From: Borrelia parkeri
GTDB taxonomy: Bacteria > Spirochaetota > Spirochaetia > Borreliales > Borreliaceae
NCBI RefSeq assembly: GCF_023035815.1
Contig: NZ_CP073175.1
Location: 1 to 60,018, forward strand
Direction: 5' to 3'
DNA length: 60,018 nucleotides
Positions within the stretch are counted from its first letter, which is position 1. Each line of letters opens with the position of its first letter. This document shows, piece by piece, positions 29,513-39,200 of this stretch. The translations under genes and the position numbers were made by a program. The notes beneath the pieces were generated by a model. The model was not told the DNA's origin and did not search any database. It saw only the letters and a list, made by a program, of their open reading frames with translations.

Positions 29513-30870
29513 TTAAACAGCATTTAAAATAGGAGTGGACCAATCATTAACTACATTTAAATTACTACTAAAGGTAAAATCCATAACAGAGCTTAAAAAC
29601 TTAAATCTATCCTTAATAGCTCTCCTACTCATATCTAAATGAAATAGATTCCCATCAAAGTCATAATTTATATGTTCATTTAAAGAAAATTCTTTCATCA
29701 GAGCATCTATTTGAAATTTAAGTTTATCTTTAATAGGTTTTGTTAACCTAGACAACTCTAACGCATGATCCTTTTTAGTTGTCTCTTCTACCTTGTCAAT
29801 TTCAGATTGCAATGCAATAATCTTTTCAAGACGTCTCTTCAAATCCAAATTTTCGTCTTCATCAATCTCAAGTTGACTTGCTTTTAAAAATGTTAAAAAT
29901 TCAAATTTGAAATCCATATCACACAACTCTTGATACACAAAGCTATTCTTTAAAAGATCTTCAATAATAACACTCAGCTCGTCTAAATCAATATTTTTAA
30001 TATCAATATCACTATTTGATTTTAAAGATTTGGCAATATTATTTACTTCTCTCTCCAATCTTGAAACCTCAGTCATTACAGCACTAATAAAATTATCATC
30101 CCTATTAATTACACAGTTGATTGCCTCATTACCTATGATAATAAATAAAATTCCCCTATCTAAACCTGTACATAAGAGCTGCATTCGTACTTGAACATAA
30201 TATTTGAAGAAATATTTATTTTCTAAAAAATTACCGGTTCTGTTGTATTTACAAGCTGCACTTTTTAAGTAAAAATTATCACTAAATTTGATCTCAAGTA
30301 ACTCTGCTTCTCCCGCGCTACTTACAAACCATCCATCAATTGTTGAACCAACTAATGTCCCACGGTCCTTAAATTCTTTAAAATAATTATATTTGTCAAC
30401 ACCGTTTGCATATTTGTTTTTTGTAACACTTCAATATTGCCTGCGTGCATACGAACAAATTCATCAAATCCTAAAGACTCTAGTATCTTCCCCTTTCTCA
30501 TGCTTAAATTATCTTCAAATGGAATCTCTATTCCTATAGCTTTAAGTATCCTATCTCGCATTAATTTTTCTAAAGAATCAGCTCCAATAAACATACTTCC
30601 AACTTCACTTGCACCCATATGCTTTAATGCTTCTCTTTGCATACTAAAATCAACCTTACTATTAAACTTAAAACATTCATCTCTTCCAATTTTTGATAAC
30701 TTACGTCCTATCTTGCTTATTTTACTTAACTGTTTTTGTTTACCTTTAAGATTTTCTTGAATTTGATATGCAAAAGATTCAAATCCTTCAAACACCATCT
30801 GCCTGTACAAACCAAATTGTTGCATCTCTACCTCTGATCTTTGTTCATTTATTTTTGTTACATCTATCAT
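29513..30870 (-). pseudogene. DUF244 / YqaJ-type exonuclease gene, one-base frameshift
   Basis: Two frames join if the six-T run at 30417-30422 is read as seven, giving about 452 residues. The N-terminal frame (30870-30352) is MIDVTKINEQRSEVEMQQFG onward. The C-terminal frame carries GTLVGSTIDGWF, LLEIKFSD (the ExK nuclease pair) and YYVQVRMQLLCTG, the layout of lambda-exonuclease/YqaJ-like DUF244 proteins of Borrelia. Such enzymes resect DNA ends for an annealing protein; here the partner would be ERF at 34811. A sequencing error in the homopolymer would make the gene intact. Confidence 0.8.
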
Positions 30871-31053
30871 ATTAAACTCCTACTTTATGAGTTACTAAAA
30901 ACAAATATATAGCAAAAAATATTTACAAAAAATGTTATAAACATTAGCATTTTTGCTAAATTAAAAATAATTTTTATTTTTACTAATTACTGATTTACTT
31001 ATAGCTAAATATTGAGTTATCATTATGATAAATAACTCATAAGGGAGATAATC
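30871..31053. promoter_or_regulatory. Divergent control region, exonuclease operon versus PF57
   Basis: The region is very AT-rich. Positions 30883-30910 hold a 28-base box (core TTTTTAGTAACTCATAAAG on the minus strand) that recurs unchanged before the ERF gene at 34773-34800. On the PF57 side TGAGTTAT and ATAACTCA form an inverted repeat at 31013-31039 with an 11-base loop, just before the AAGGGAGA ribosome site. TGAGTTA is therefore common to all three starts and may be an operator. Confidence 0.6.
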
Positions 31054-32166
31054 ATGGGAATCCAAAAAACTATAAAAAATCCTAGTTCATATAAAAACAA
31101 ATACCAACACAAACTAATAGTACTAATATCAACAATTGAATATATCAATAATAAACATAAAAAATACACACAAAGCAATCTACTTTACTACTTTAATGGA
31201 AACTTAAAACGCAATGGATACAAAGAAACTACTCTTAAAACACTTCAAAAATATCTTTATAAATTAGAAAAAGAATTTAAAGTAACAATGAATTATCACA
31301 GACATTTGGGGGTTAGCATGGGTACTGAAGTTTATTACAAACTTAAATACTCTAAAAAAGAATGTCATCACATAATCAATAAACACTTTAGAGATAAAAA
31401 AGAAGAAAGACACAAAAACCGTGTAAATGGCTACTTTAAAAAAAGATGTAATAAAAAGGGGAGTGTAAAAAAGGCGGAGTGTTTTAATAATACTTATAAT
31501 AATAAAGAAGAAGACAAAAACATAAAATCTATAGAAAGATTACAAATAGAAAAATACGCTAAGAAATGCAATTTTAAATCAAATGCTTTCCTCTCTATTT
31601 TGAATTTGGAAGCGAAAAAAGATTTTAAAATTCAATCATTAAAAGCCATTAAAATAGCTGAAAATAGTGAGTATAAAAAAATAAATAATACTAAACCAAA
31701 TAATGGTAAACTTAAAAGTAAACAAAAAGAATTAAGTAGAATACTAGAGGAGACAAAAGCTAATCTAGAGAATGAAGGATATGACAATAAACAATTAGAG
31801 ATCCAAATAAAAAACGTGTATGAACAATATAAAAACAAACCACACTTTATCATAGAAAAAGATAAATACAGTGATCTAGAAAAAATAATAGGAAAACTTA
31901 AAAAAACAGTTGAATATGCTAATAAAAACACACAAGAAAGTGAGAGAGAAATTAGGAATAACGTATTTAGCATACTTCTTGAACAATTAAGACATAAAGT
32001 AGACATATCTGTTTTAGTACCAATATTAAAGAATTATTTAAACAAACAGAACAAATTAGAGTATGGTAAAGTATTTAGTAATCATTACTATTACGAGCTT
32101 TTAGAATTGGTAAAAGAACAAAAAAGTTGTTTGAAGCATGCAGAGCTTAAACAATCTTTTACTTAA
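31054..32166 (+). CDS. Plasmid replication/maintenance protein PF57/62 (Borrelia ORF-A)
   Basis: The product has 370 residues, is Lys/Asn-rich, and has the PF57/62 N-terminal domain (HKLIVLISTIEYINNKHKKYT, NLLYYFNGNLKRNGYKETTL, LQKYLYKLEKEF). Its family is the likely replication initiator of Borrelia plasmids. It is the first gene of the canonical PF57-PF50-PF32-PF49 cluster, which with its flanks usually contains the origin. PF50 starts nine bases after its stop. Confidence 0.9.
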   Translation: MGIQKTIKNPSSYKNKYQHKLIVLISTIEYINNKHKKYTQSNLLYYFNGNLKRNGYKETTLKTLQKYLYKLEKEFKVTMNYHRHLGVSMGTEVYYKLKYSKKECHHIINKHFRDKKEERHKNRVNGYFKKRCNKKGSVKKAECFNNTYNNKEEDKNIKSIERLQIEKYAKKCNFKSNAFLSILNLEAKKDFKIQSLKAIKIAENSEYKKINNTKPNNGKLKSKQKELSRILEETKANLENEGYDNKQLEIQIKNVYEQYKNKPHFIIEKDKYSDLEKIIGKLKKTVEYANKNTQESEREIRNNVFSILLEQLRHKVDISVLVPILKNYLNKQNKLEYGKVFSNHYYYELLELVKEQKSCLKHAELKQSFT

Positions 32167-32175
32167 GGACTTGTT

Positions 32176-32736
32176 ATGGATTGTATGTTGAAAAATGTAG
32201 AGAAGAAAAAGATAAAATTAATACCAAAAGAAGAGAAATCTCTTTTTATAAAAATAGAAGAAATTGAGGGTCGAAAAATATATCATACTAAAATCATGAA
32301 GGATTTATACAAATTTGGTATTGATAAAAATCAAAAACATAAATTTTTTATTTCGTTTAAAGGATTGTTTAATGAAGAAAAGGCAGAATGGTTTCGATTA
32401 TTTTCTGTAAAGGAAGGTGATAAATTTTTAGGAATTTCTTATGGATATAGGAAACCAATAAAAAATACTATTAGGAGATATGAAGAGAATGGGGTGATTA
32501 AAGCGGTATCATTTTCAAAAGTGTACTATTTAGAATTTAGATTTAAAAAAGGTAGCGTATTTTGTTATTTGAGGGGATTTATTTATTTGCTTAGGAAAGA
32601 TAGAGTTCATAAACAATATTACAGAACTTTAATTGATATGTTAGCAAAATTAGAAAGACAAGTATATGAATTTTATGGTAAAAAATTACCGGAAGGAGGT
32701 CTTATAACCAAATGGATAGAAAAAAACCAGAAGTAA
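32176..32736 (+). CDS. PF50 plasmid maintenance protein (DUF226)
   Basis: The 186-residue product includes FFISFKGLFNEEKAEWFRLF, FLGISYGYRKP and a C-terminal helical LIDMLAKLERQVYEFYGKKL, typical of the Borrelia PF50/DUF226 family. It overlaps the parA start by 25 bases, implying coupled translation. Its exact role in replication is not established. Confidence 0.9.
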   Translation: MDCMLKNVEKKKIKLIPKEEKSLFIKIEEIEGRKIYHTKIMKDLYKFGIDKNQKHKFFISFKGLFNEEKAEWFRLFSVKEGDKFLGISYGYRKPIKNTIRRYEENGVIKAVSFSKVYYLEFRFKKGSVFCYLRGFIYLLRKDRVHKQYYRTLIDMLAKLERQVYEFYGKKLPEGGLITKWIEKNQK

Positions 32737-33464
32737 TAACAATTTCATCGATTAAAGGTGGTGTTGGTAAGAGTACAAGTGCCTTGTTCTTTAGCAATAT
32801 ATTGTCACATGAAGGTTACAAAGTTTTGCTGATTGATAGTGATCCCCAAGCTAGTATTACAAGTTATTTCTTATTTAAATTGCAGGAACAAAATGTAGAT
32901 ATTGAAAGATATAATCTATATGAAATTTTCAAACAAAGAAAATATATAGAAAATTGTATCTTTAACGTAAGTAGTTGTATAGATTTAATTCCTAGTTCAT
33001 TAGAATTGTCTTCTTTTAATTCCGAAAGTATTCCTTTGCAAGATAATCTATTAGAAAAAAGACTTTTAACAGTCAAATTCGAATACGATTATATAATAAT
33101 CGATACAAATCCTAGCTTAGGACATCTTTTAAATAATGCCTTGATTATTGCTGATTACCTAGTTGTTCCTATTAATTCTGATTTATGGGCAGTTGAAAGT
33201 ATAGATTTAATAGTAGATGCTACGAAAAAAGTTTATAGGGAAGATCTTTTGCCCAATTTTTTGGTAACGGGTGCTTTAGAAAGACAAAGCATTGATAAAG
33301 AAATAATATCAGAGTTAGAAACTCGGTATAAAAAAAACTTAATAGGAATAATTCCTAAAAGAGATGATATAAAAAAAACAGTATTTTATAGAAAAGAATT
33401 CTGTTTCAATAATGATTATTATCAAGAATATAAGAAATCTTTAAATAATCTTTTAAATAAATAA
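32712..33464 (+). CDS. parA: ParA-family partition ATPase (PF32)
   Basis: The 250-residue product has the deviant Walker A motif KGGVGKSTSALFF near residue 15, then LLIDSDPQAS, IIIDTNPSLG and VVPINSDLWAVESID. These are the order and spacing of ParA/Soj ATPases that move plasmid copies apart. PF32 type determines compatibility among Borrelia plasmids, so this sequence would identify the plasmid group. It lies between PF50 and PF49. Confidence 0.95.
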   Translation: MDRKKPEVITISSIKGGVGKSTSALFFSNILSHEGYKVLLIDSDPQASITSYFLFKLQEQNVDIERYNLYEIFKQRKYIENCIFNVSSCIDLIPSSLELSSFNSESIPLQDNLLEKRLLTVKFEYDYIIIDTNPSLGHLLNNALIIADYLVVPINSDLWAVESIDLIVDATKKVYREDLLPNFLVTGALERQSIDKEIISELETRYKKNLIGIIPKRDDIKKTVFYRKEFCFNNDYYQEYKKSLNNLLNK

Positions 33465-33504
33465 CAAAAAAATAAATATCCAGTTATAGACAAAAGGAGT
33501 GTAA

Positions 33505-34065
33505 ATGAGTGATAAAAATAAAATGATCATAGGGAGAAGAGTTAACATAAAAGAAAGTGTTTTGGAAACAAAATTATCAAAAGATAATCGTAAGGATGAA
33601 TATTTAAGATTAAAAGACAAACTAAAGTCTTTAACTGTAGACGATATTTATAATAAAATAGAAACAGCAAAAATATTAAGTTTAATCAACAAAAGAAAGT
33701 TATATATTTTTGATGGGTATAAAAACTTTTATAGCTTTTTATCGGATTTTAAGATAGCAAAATCTCAAGCATATAAATATATAAAAATAGCTTCAGGCGT
33801 AGAACACGGTATTATCGATTATGATTTTGTAGCTAGTAATGGGATTGAGAATACCATTAAGAAGTTAGAAGACAATAGTATTATTAAAAAATCAAGACAA
33901 AATCCAATAAAACCATTAAGATTTCAGCTTAAAAAACAAGAAAGTTATGATTTTTATAAGCAAAATGCCAAGTTTACAAGTTTCTTAATGGATGAGCTTT
34001 TTGAACATCAAAGAGATTTGCTTGATAAGCTTTTGAAAAAGTATAAAGAATTAAAAGGGGAATAA
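33505..34065 (+). CDS. PF49 putative plasmid partition protein
   Basis: The 186-residue basic protein has IGRRVNIKESVLETKLSKDN near the start and a central helix pair (LYIFDGYKNFYSFLSDFKIA, SQAYKYIKIASGV) as in PF49 (Plasmid_parti) proteins. It may bind DNA as the ParB-like partner of PF32, which is inference from gene order. AAGGAG precedes the ATG. The bdr relic starts 12 bases after its stop. Confidence 0.88.
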   Translation: MSDKNKMIIGRRVNIKESVLETKLSKDNRKDEYLRLKDKLKSLTVDDIYNKIETAKILSLINKRKLYIFDGYKNFYSFLSDFKIAKSQAYKYIKIASGVEHGIIDYDFVASNGIENTIKKLEDNSIIKKSRQNPIKPLRFQLKKQESYDFYKQNAKFTSFLMDELFEHQRDLLDKLLKKYKELKGE

Positions 34066-34076
34066 CGAGGAGTTTT

Positions 34077-34430
34077 ATGGGTAATTTAGCATATAAGATA
34101 TATAGAACAGAAGATTTAAAGAAGGAGTTTTTAAATAAGGGATTTACTGAAGAAGCTGTGAATTTTATTTTACTTCATAATGATAATTCTAATTTGGAAG
34201 TCTTAATAGAAAAAATGAATTCATTATAACAGCAAATTATTAATGTAGAGAAGAATTTACAAAAGGATATATCTAATCTAGATATTAAAATAGACAGTAT
34301 AGAGAGGAATTTACTTAAGGAAATCCAAAATAATAATGCAGTACTATTAGAAAAACTTAATACTGGAAATAGAATCATATATTTAATGATCATAGGAATA
34401 GGAATTTTTTCCCAATTATTTCTTCTTTAA
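34077..34430 (+). pseudogene. Bdr-like gene with internal stop
   Basis: ATG 34077 after a GAGGAG site gives MGNLAYKIYRTEDLKKEFLN through EKMNSL, then TAA at 34227-34229. The same frame continues without break (IINVEKNLQKDISNLDIKID) to a membrane-like C-terminus ending IGIFSQLFLL and TAA at 34428-34430. The total would be 117 residues. LDIKIDSIE matches Bdr repeats, but the N-terminus differs from both types in the arms. A Bdr gene next to PF49 is common on Borrelia plasmids. Confidence 0.75.
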
Positions 34431-34810
34431 TAAATAAATATTTTATAAATTAGTAATGGTTAAAATATTTGTAGCATATTAAGATAGTTAGTATTTATTA
34501 ATATATACTTGATATTATTTCAAAAGTGTTGTATCCTACTACTAGGTATTGTTTATTGGCAATCACCTTTATGAGTGTGCTTAGTAAGGCATTAGAGCTT
34601 AGTTAAGAGTTCTGTTTAGAATTTTTAGTTAAGCTCTAATTTTTTGTGTTTATTTTTAGTTAAGTCAGGCAACATGTCAATGACCATTAAATTATAATCT
34701 TTGTTAATAATTATAAAATATTTACAAAGATATTTTGTTTGTTTTTTTGTCAAAAAATAGTTTTTTTGATATATATATTTGTTTTTAGTAACTCATAAAG
34801 GAGATTAAAT
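34431..34810. promoter_or_regulatory. Intergenic: terminator and ERF promoter region
   Basis: No gene is visible. TTAGAGCTTA at 34592-34601 and TAAGCTCTAA at 34630-34639, followed by TTTTTT, form a long-loop terminator for the partition cluster. Positions 34690-34772 are T-rich with several T runs. The 28-base box shared with the exonuclease operon is at 34773-34800, directly before the ERF ribosome site. Part of the origin could be here, but no iterons stand out. Confidence 0.6.
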
Positions 34811-35762
34811 ATGGCAAAAAATATTATAAATACAAAAACTAGAATGCGTAAAACAGTTAAGAAACAGAGTAAACAAACAAGAAAAGTAACAGATATAAGA
34901 GTAAATAATCAAAGTTCAGTAACAAATGAGAATCAATCAAAGATAAACTTTCTAAAGTCTTTGCATAGTCTACAAATGCATTTAAGTGGTGTTGCTAAGA
35001 ATCTTAATGGATATGGATATAAGTATCAAGATTTTAATGAGATAATAAGAGAGATAAAGAATGTTATAAAGAGCAATAATTTGGACATTGGTTTTATGCA
35101 ATATCCAACCATAAAGAATTTTGATGGTGATTTAGTTAATGTTATTACAACAACATTTTACAGTCCCAAGAGTGGATATAGCGAGTCATTTGATACACCT
35201 ATTTACAGCGAAGAATTAACTTCAACGGGAGTAAAGAATCAAAATATATTACCTCAACTTTTAGGTTCATGCATAACATATTTTAAAAGATATGCTCTTG
35301 TAGCATATCTTAATTGAGATTGAAGTTGACACTGATACTAGTTCCTTGGAGCATGTTCAAAAAGCTAATAAAGAACAAGCTAGTAGTGTGGATGTTCCAC
35401 TTGTAAAATCTTTAAATGAAAGTAAAGGTATTAATACTAAAACAGTAACTAAAGGCATAACAAAACAGCAATCTGTAAGTCATAAATCTGTAGTTAGCCT
35501 TAAGAGTCTTCCTAAACGTATACCTGCTAAGTATCATTATTACAAGAAATTGCTACAAGCATCTAAAAGAGTGCATTCGGTATTAGATGATGCACCGTTT
35601 GATAGTTTAGAAATGATAGATAAGTTTTTACTACAATTAAAGAATGATGATGATTCGAGTATACTCAAGTTTTTTGAAACTAAACCAGAACTTAAAACTG
35701 TAAAGTATTGGACTGAGCTTATAAATAGTTATTTAAAGAGGACAGATTCTGATCAGAAGTAA
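34811..35762 (+). pseudogene. ERF-type single-strand annealing protein, frameshifted
   Basis: The first frame (34811-35317, 168 residues) contains the ERF core: GYGYKYQDFNEIIREIKNVI, SNNLDIGF, VNVITTTFYSPKSG, LLGSCITYFKRYALVAYLN. It then hits TGA at 35315. Changing the frame there restores IEIEVDTDTSSLEHV and continues to 35762, a total of about 316 residues. The change needed is one base lost or two gained near CTTAATTGAG, not in a homopolymer. ERF proteins anneal single strands after exonuclease resection. The core domain may still work in truncated form. Confidence 0.8.
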
Positions 35763-36188
35763 TTGGAGGTTTTTCTAAATTTTTAGTTTATAGGCAACCG
35801 AAATATGGTCAGAGTCCACTCAAATTATTTGGATATATAGCTAGTGATGGTAATTTTGGGTATCTATGTAAGTAAACAGAATTTTTATTCTTTCAATTTT
35901 GTAATTTTGAATATTTAATGTACACCATTTGGGCAATGGGTTTAATTATATTAGTATATTCTTTAAATAAATTGATATTAAACATTAAATCATCAAGTGT
36001 ACTTTCAGATTTTAGTGTAGAAGCATTAAAGTAAGTAAACTTAGGATACTTTGGGTCATTAACCTTCTTCTTTGTTCAGGTTGTAGGAGGTGTTAGTTCT
36101 TCCGTTAGTGGTGCAATAGATATAAATGGAAAGATAAGGGTTGAGGAAGTTAGATTTGATAATTTTTCAAAATAATAAAGTCATTTGA
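35763..36188 (+). other. Junction region with gene fragments, unrecognised
   Basis: No complete gene is present. A short frame near 35778-35873 reads VYRQPKYGQSPLKLFGYIAS. Another near 36078-36176 reads GAIDINGKIRVEEVRFDNF and stops at the edge of the right antigen arm. Both look like ends of lost phage genes, but I cannot name them. The second abuts the AATAAAGTCATTTGAGG that starts the first right-arm terminator, so the antigen array appears to have inserted here. Confidence 0.45.
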
Positions 36189-36221
36189 GGAAAACTCTTC
36201 TTTTAATAAAAACTGTTTTCC
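36189..36221 (+). terminator. First right-arm GGAAAAC/GTTTTCC hairpin
   Basis: Same family as the left-arm hairpins, here with no vlp before it, only the fragment ending near 36176. It marks the inner edge of the right antigen array and suggests that a vlp once preceded it. Confidence 0.65.
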
Positions 36222-36268
36222 TTTTATTTATGTCTTTCCCCCCTGCTGTAATAAGGAGGCACGTGATA

Positions 36269-36907
36269 ATGAAAAGAATTACTTTAAGTGCGTTATTAAT
36301 GACTTTATTTTTACTCATGTCTTGTAATAATTCAGGGACTTCTCCTAAAGATGGACAAGCGGCTAAATCTGATGGCACTCTTATTGATTTAGCTACAATA
36401 AGTTCGAAAATAACAGAGGCTGTTGCTTTTGCTAAAGATGTTAAGGGAGTTCATACTTTAGTTAAATCCATTGATGAACTCGCTAAAGCTATTGGGAAAA
36501 AAATTAAGCAAAATGCTGAAGAACTTGATGTGGATAATGGTAAAAATAATAAGAATGGAGAGTTAGTGGCAGGAGCATTTCAAGTGATGTTAACTTTGAA
36601 ATCCCAATTGGAAAAATTAGAAAACAAAGCTGGATTTTCCGATGATCTTAAGAGAAAAGTTATTGATGTTAAGAATAAATGTAAAGTATTCGTGGATAAA
36701 TTAAAAGCAGATGCTGATCTTGCTAAAGCAGAGGTCACAGATGAGCATGCACAAAAAACTATAGATGTAAGTAAGGATGATGAAAAAGGATCAAAGGCAC
36801 TTGGTGATTTCAACAAATCAGTTGATGAATTATTAAAGACCGCTAATGATGCAGTAATAGCTGCAATTAAGGAGCTTACAACTTCTGCTAAACCTTCTAA
36901 CACCTAA
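36269..36907 (+). CDS. vsp: Variable small protein (vsp) cassette
   Basis: This 212-residue Vsp starts at the UHS ATG with the TLS signal ([19 protein letters not shown]) and [11 protein letters not shown]. Variable parts include KQNAEELDVDNGKNNKNGE and KTIDVSKDDEKGSKALGDF; it ends TTSAKPSNT. It is the innermost antigen gene of the right arm, mirroring the vsp at 21884. The headless A cassette 37160 follows. Confidence 0.92.
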   Translation: MKRITLSALLMTLFLLMSCNNSGTSPKDGQAAKSDGTLIDLATISSKITEAVAFAKDVKGVHTLVKSIDELAKAIGKKIKQNAEELDVDNGKNNKNGELVAGAFQVMLTLKSQLEKLENKAGFSDDLKRKVIDVKNKCKVFVDKLKADADLAKAEVTDEHAQKTIDVSKDDEKGSKALGDFNKSVDELLKTANDAVIAAIKELTTSAKPSNT

Positions 36908-37159
36908 GGCATAAACAAGTTAATTTATTATTATAAGATTACTTTTTAATCAATCGTAATTATCTGATAAAATAAAGTCTATAAATAATAAGCTAGGAGT
37001 ACACTTCTCTTAGCTTATTTTGTTTCTTTATTCTATATTTACTTCCTTTACTACTTTATTATTATATTTTTTAGATTTCTTTAATTACTTTTATCTTTTA
37101 GACTTATATTTATGCTTTGATTTTATCTTGTTTTATCACTTAATAAGAACTTAGATTGC
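36908..37159 (+). repeat. Vsp-to-vlp linker (right-arm reference copy)
   Basis: This 252-base spacer starts after the vsp stop with AAACAAGTTAATT and TTTTTAATCAATCGT. It then has a stem-loop at 36988-37020 (AATAAGCTAGGAG with CTCTTAGCTTATT) and a T-rich stretch of repeated TTTACT/TTTATT. It runs into TTATTTTTACTGCTT, the lipobox codons of the next cassette. No frame is conserved through it. Confidence 0.7.
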
Positions 37160-38182
37160 TTATTTTTACTGCTTAGTTGTGGCAGTGGCAGTACTAAGTC
37201 TGAGGATCCTAAAACCTTATTCTTAACTTCTATTGCTAATTTAGGTAAAGGGTTCTTAGATGTTTTTACTTCTCTTTCTGATATGGTTGCTGGGGCTTTT
37301 GGTATTAAGGCTGACACTAAGAAATCTGACATTGGTAAGTATTTCATTTCTATTGAGACTACTATGAATACAGTTAAAAAGAATTTACAAGAGGAAGTTA
37401 CTAAGAATGGAAATTACGTAAAAATTAAATCAGTCGTTGATACTTTTATCACAGGAACATTAGACAAGATCGCTGAAGGGGCTAAAACAGCTGCTAGTGG
37501 GGCTACTGGTGACGATAAGATTGGTGGTGCTACTGCTGGTCAGGATGCTGCACCTGCAGAAGTTGCAAGTGTAAACGCACTTGTTAAGGGTATTAAAATA
37601 ATAGTTGACATAGTTTTAGAAAACAATGAAGGGAACCCAGTTGCTACTAAGACTGGAGATACAGAGAAGAAATCAATTGGTAAGTTATTTAGTGGGAAAA
37701 AAGATACTGATGGTACAGAAGTACAAGCTGCTGCTGCTAGTGCTTCAATTGGGGCTGTAACTGGGTCTGTAACTGGGGCTGACATATTACAAGCTATTGC
37801 TAAAGCTGCTTCAACCGAAGCTGACAAAGATATTGATAAAGCAAGTAATGCAGCAGAGATTGCTGCTGCTAAGGCTGATGCTAATGGTAAAGATTTTGGA
37901 GATGGGCAGAAAGATGCTGTTATTGCTGCGGGGATAGCACTGAGAGCAATGGCTAAGAATGGTAAATTTGCTGCTAAAACTGGGGAAGATAAATCTGCTC
38001 ATGCAGTTAATGGTGTTGCTGCTAGTGCTGTTGGTAAGACCCTAAGTACTCTAATAATAGCAATAAGAAATACTGTTGATAGTGGTTTAAAGACAATTAG
38101 TGAAACACTTGCTACAGTTACACAAGAAGATAAATCCGCAGAAGCTACTACACCTGCAGAAACAACAGCTAGTGGACAGTAA
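37160..38182 (+). CDS. Silent vlp cassette, group A, headless
   Basis: The homologous frame is open from [18 protein letters not shown] (37160); the first ATG is the MVAGAFG Met at 37283 (299 residues). It contains a small internal duplication, AVTGSVTGADIL, where others have AVTGADIL. The end is AETTASGQ. There is no UHS, ribosome site or signal start. Confidence 0.88.
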   Translation, partial: LFLLLSCGSGSTKSEDPKTLFLTSIANLGKGFLDVFTSLSDMVAGAFGIKADTKKSDIGKYFISIETTMNTVKKNLQEEVTKNGNYVKIKSVVDTFITGTLDKIAEGAKTAASGATGDDKIGGATAGQDAAPAEVASVNALVKGIKIIVDIVLENNEGNPVATKTGDTEKKSIGKLFSGKKDTDGTEVQAAAASASIGAVTGSVTGADILQAIAKAASTEADKDIDKASNAAEIAAAKADANGKDFGDGQKDAVIAAGIALRAMAKNGKFAAKTGEDKSAHAVNGVAASAVGKTLSTLIIAIRNTVDSGLKTISETLATVTQEDKSAEATTPAETTASGQ

Positions 38183-38304
38183 CAATAAATAATTATCAAT
38201 AAACATAACTAAATAAAGTCATTTTAGGGAAACTCTTCTCTTCATGAGATTTGTTTTCCTTTTATTTATATTTGTCCCCTGAGGTAATAAGGAGGCACGT
38301 GATA

Positions 38305-38949
38305 ATGAAAAGAATTACTTTTTGTGCGTTATTAATGACTTTATTTTTACTCATGTCTTGTAATAATTCAGGGACTTCTCCTAAAGATGGGCAAGCGGCT
38401 AAGGCTGATGGGACAATCCTTGACCTAGATACAATAACTAAAAACATAACAGAGGCTGTTGCTTTTGCTAAAGATGTTAAAGAAGTTCATACTTTAGTTA
38501 AATCCATTGACGAACTTGCTAAAGCTATTGGGAAAAAGATTGATGCTAATGGACTTGCTGCTGATGCTAATCATAATGGTTCTTTAATTGCAGGAGCATA
38601 TAGTATAGTATTGGCTGTAAGTACTAAATTGGAAGAATTAGAGAAACAAGATGGAGTGTTTGCTGAATTGAAGACAAAGGTTACTTCTGCTAAAACCGCA
38701 AGTAAAAAATTCTTAGACAAATTAAAAGAAAAGAAGGATGATCTTGGTAAAAATGATGCTTCTGATGATGACACAAAAAAAGCTATAGATAGGACTAGTC
38801 AGCCTAATGGAGATAAGGGAGCTGAAGAACTTGGTAAATTGAATACAGCAGTTGATGCTTTGTTAACGGCTGCTGAAGCTGCAGTAGAGTCTGCAATTAA
38901 GGAACTTACAACTTCTGTTAAGTCAGCATCTTCTGCTCAATCTAACTAA
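38305..38949 (+). CDS. vsp: Variable small protein (vsp) cassette
   Basis: The product has 214 residues from the UHS ATG, with the TFC signal, [11 protein letters not shown], then AAKADGTILDL. The C-terminal portion shares KAIDRTSQPNGDKGAEELG with left-arm vsp 14642 but ends differently (SVKSASSAQSN). The terminator before it is at 38228-38259. The headless C cassette 39201 follows through a 251-base linker. Confidence 0.92.
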   Translation: MKRITFCALLMTLFLLMSCNNSGTSPKDGQAAKADGTILDLDTITKNITEAVAFAKDVKEVHTLVKSIDELAKAIGKKIDANGLAADANHNGSLIAGAYSIVLAVSTKLEELEKQDGVFAELKTKVTSAKTASKKFLDKLKEKKDDLGKNDASDDDTKKAIDRTSQPNGDKGAEELGKLNTAVDALLTAAEAAVESAIKELTTSVKSASSAQSN

Positions 38950-39200
38950 GGATAAACAAGTTAATTATTTATTATAAGATTACTTTTTAATCAATCGTAA
39001 TTATCTGATAAAATAAAGTCTATAAATAATAAGCTAGGAGTATTCTTCTCTTAGCTTTTTTTGTTTCTTTATTCTATATTTATTTGCTTTACTTCTTTAT
39101 TATACTTCCTTAAGATTTCTTATGATTACTTTTATCTTTTAGACCTATATTTATGCCTTGATTTTACATTATTTTAGAACTTAATAATAACTTATATTGC

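Noticed and set aside
34431..34810. Iteron-type replication origin after PF49
   Set aside because: T runs and one terminator stem are present, but no direct repeats of iteron kind; the origin cannot be placed from sequence alone.
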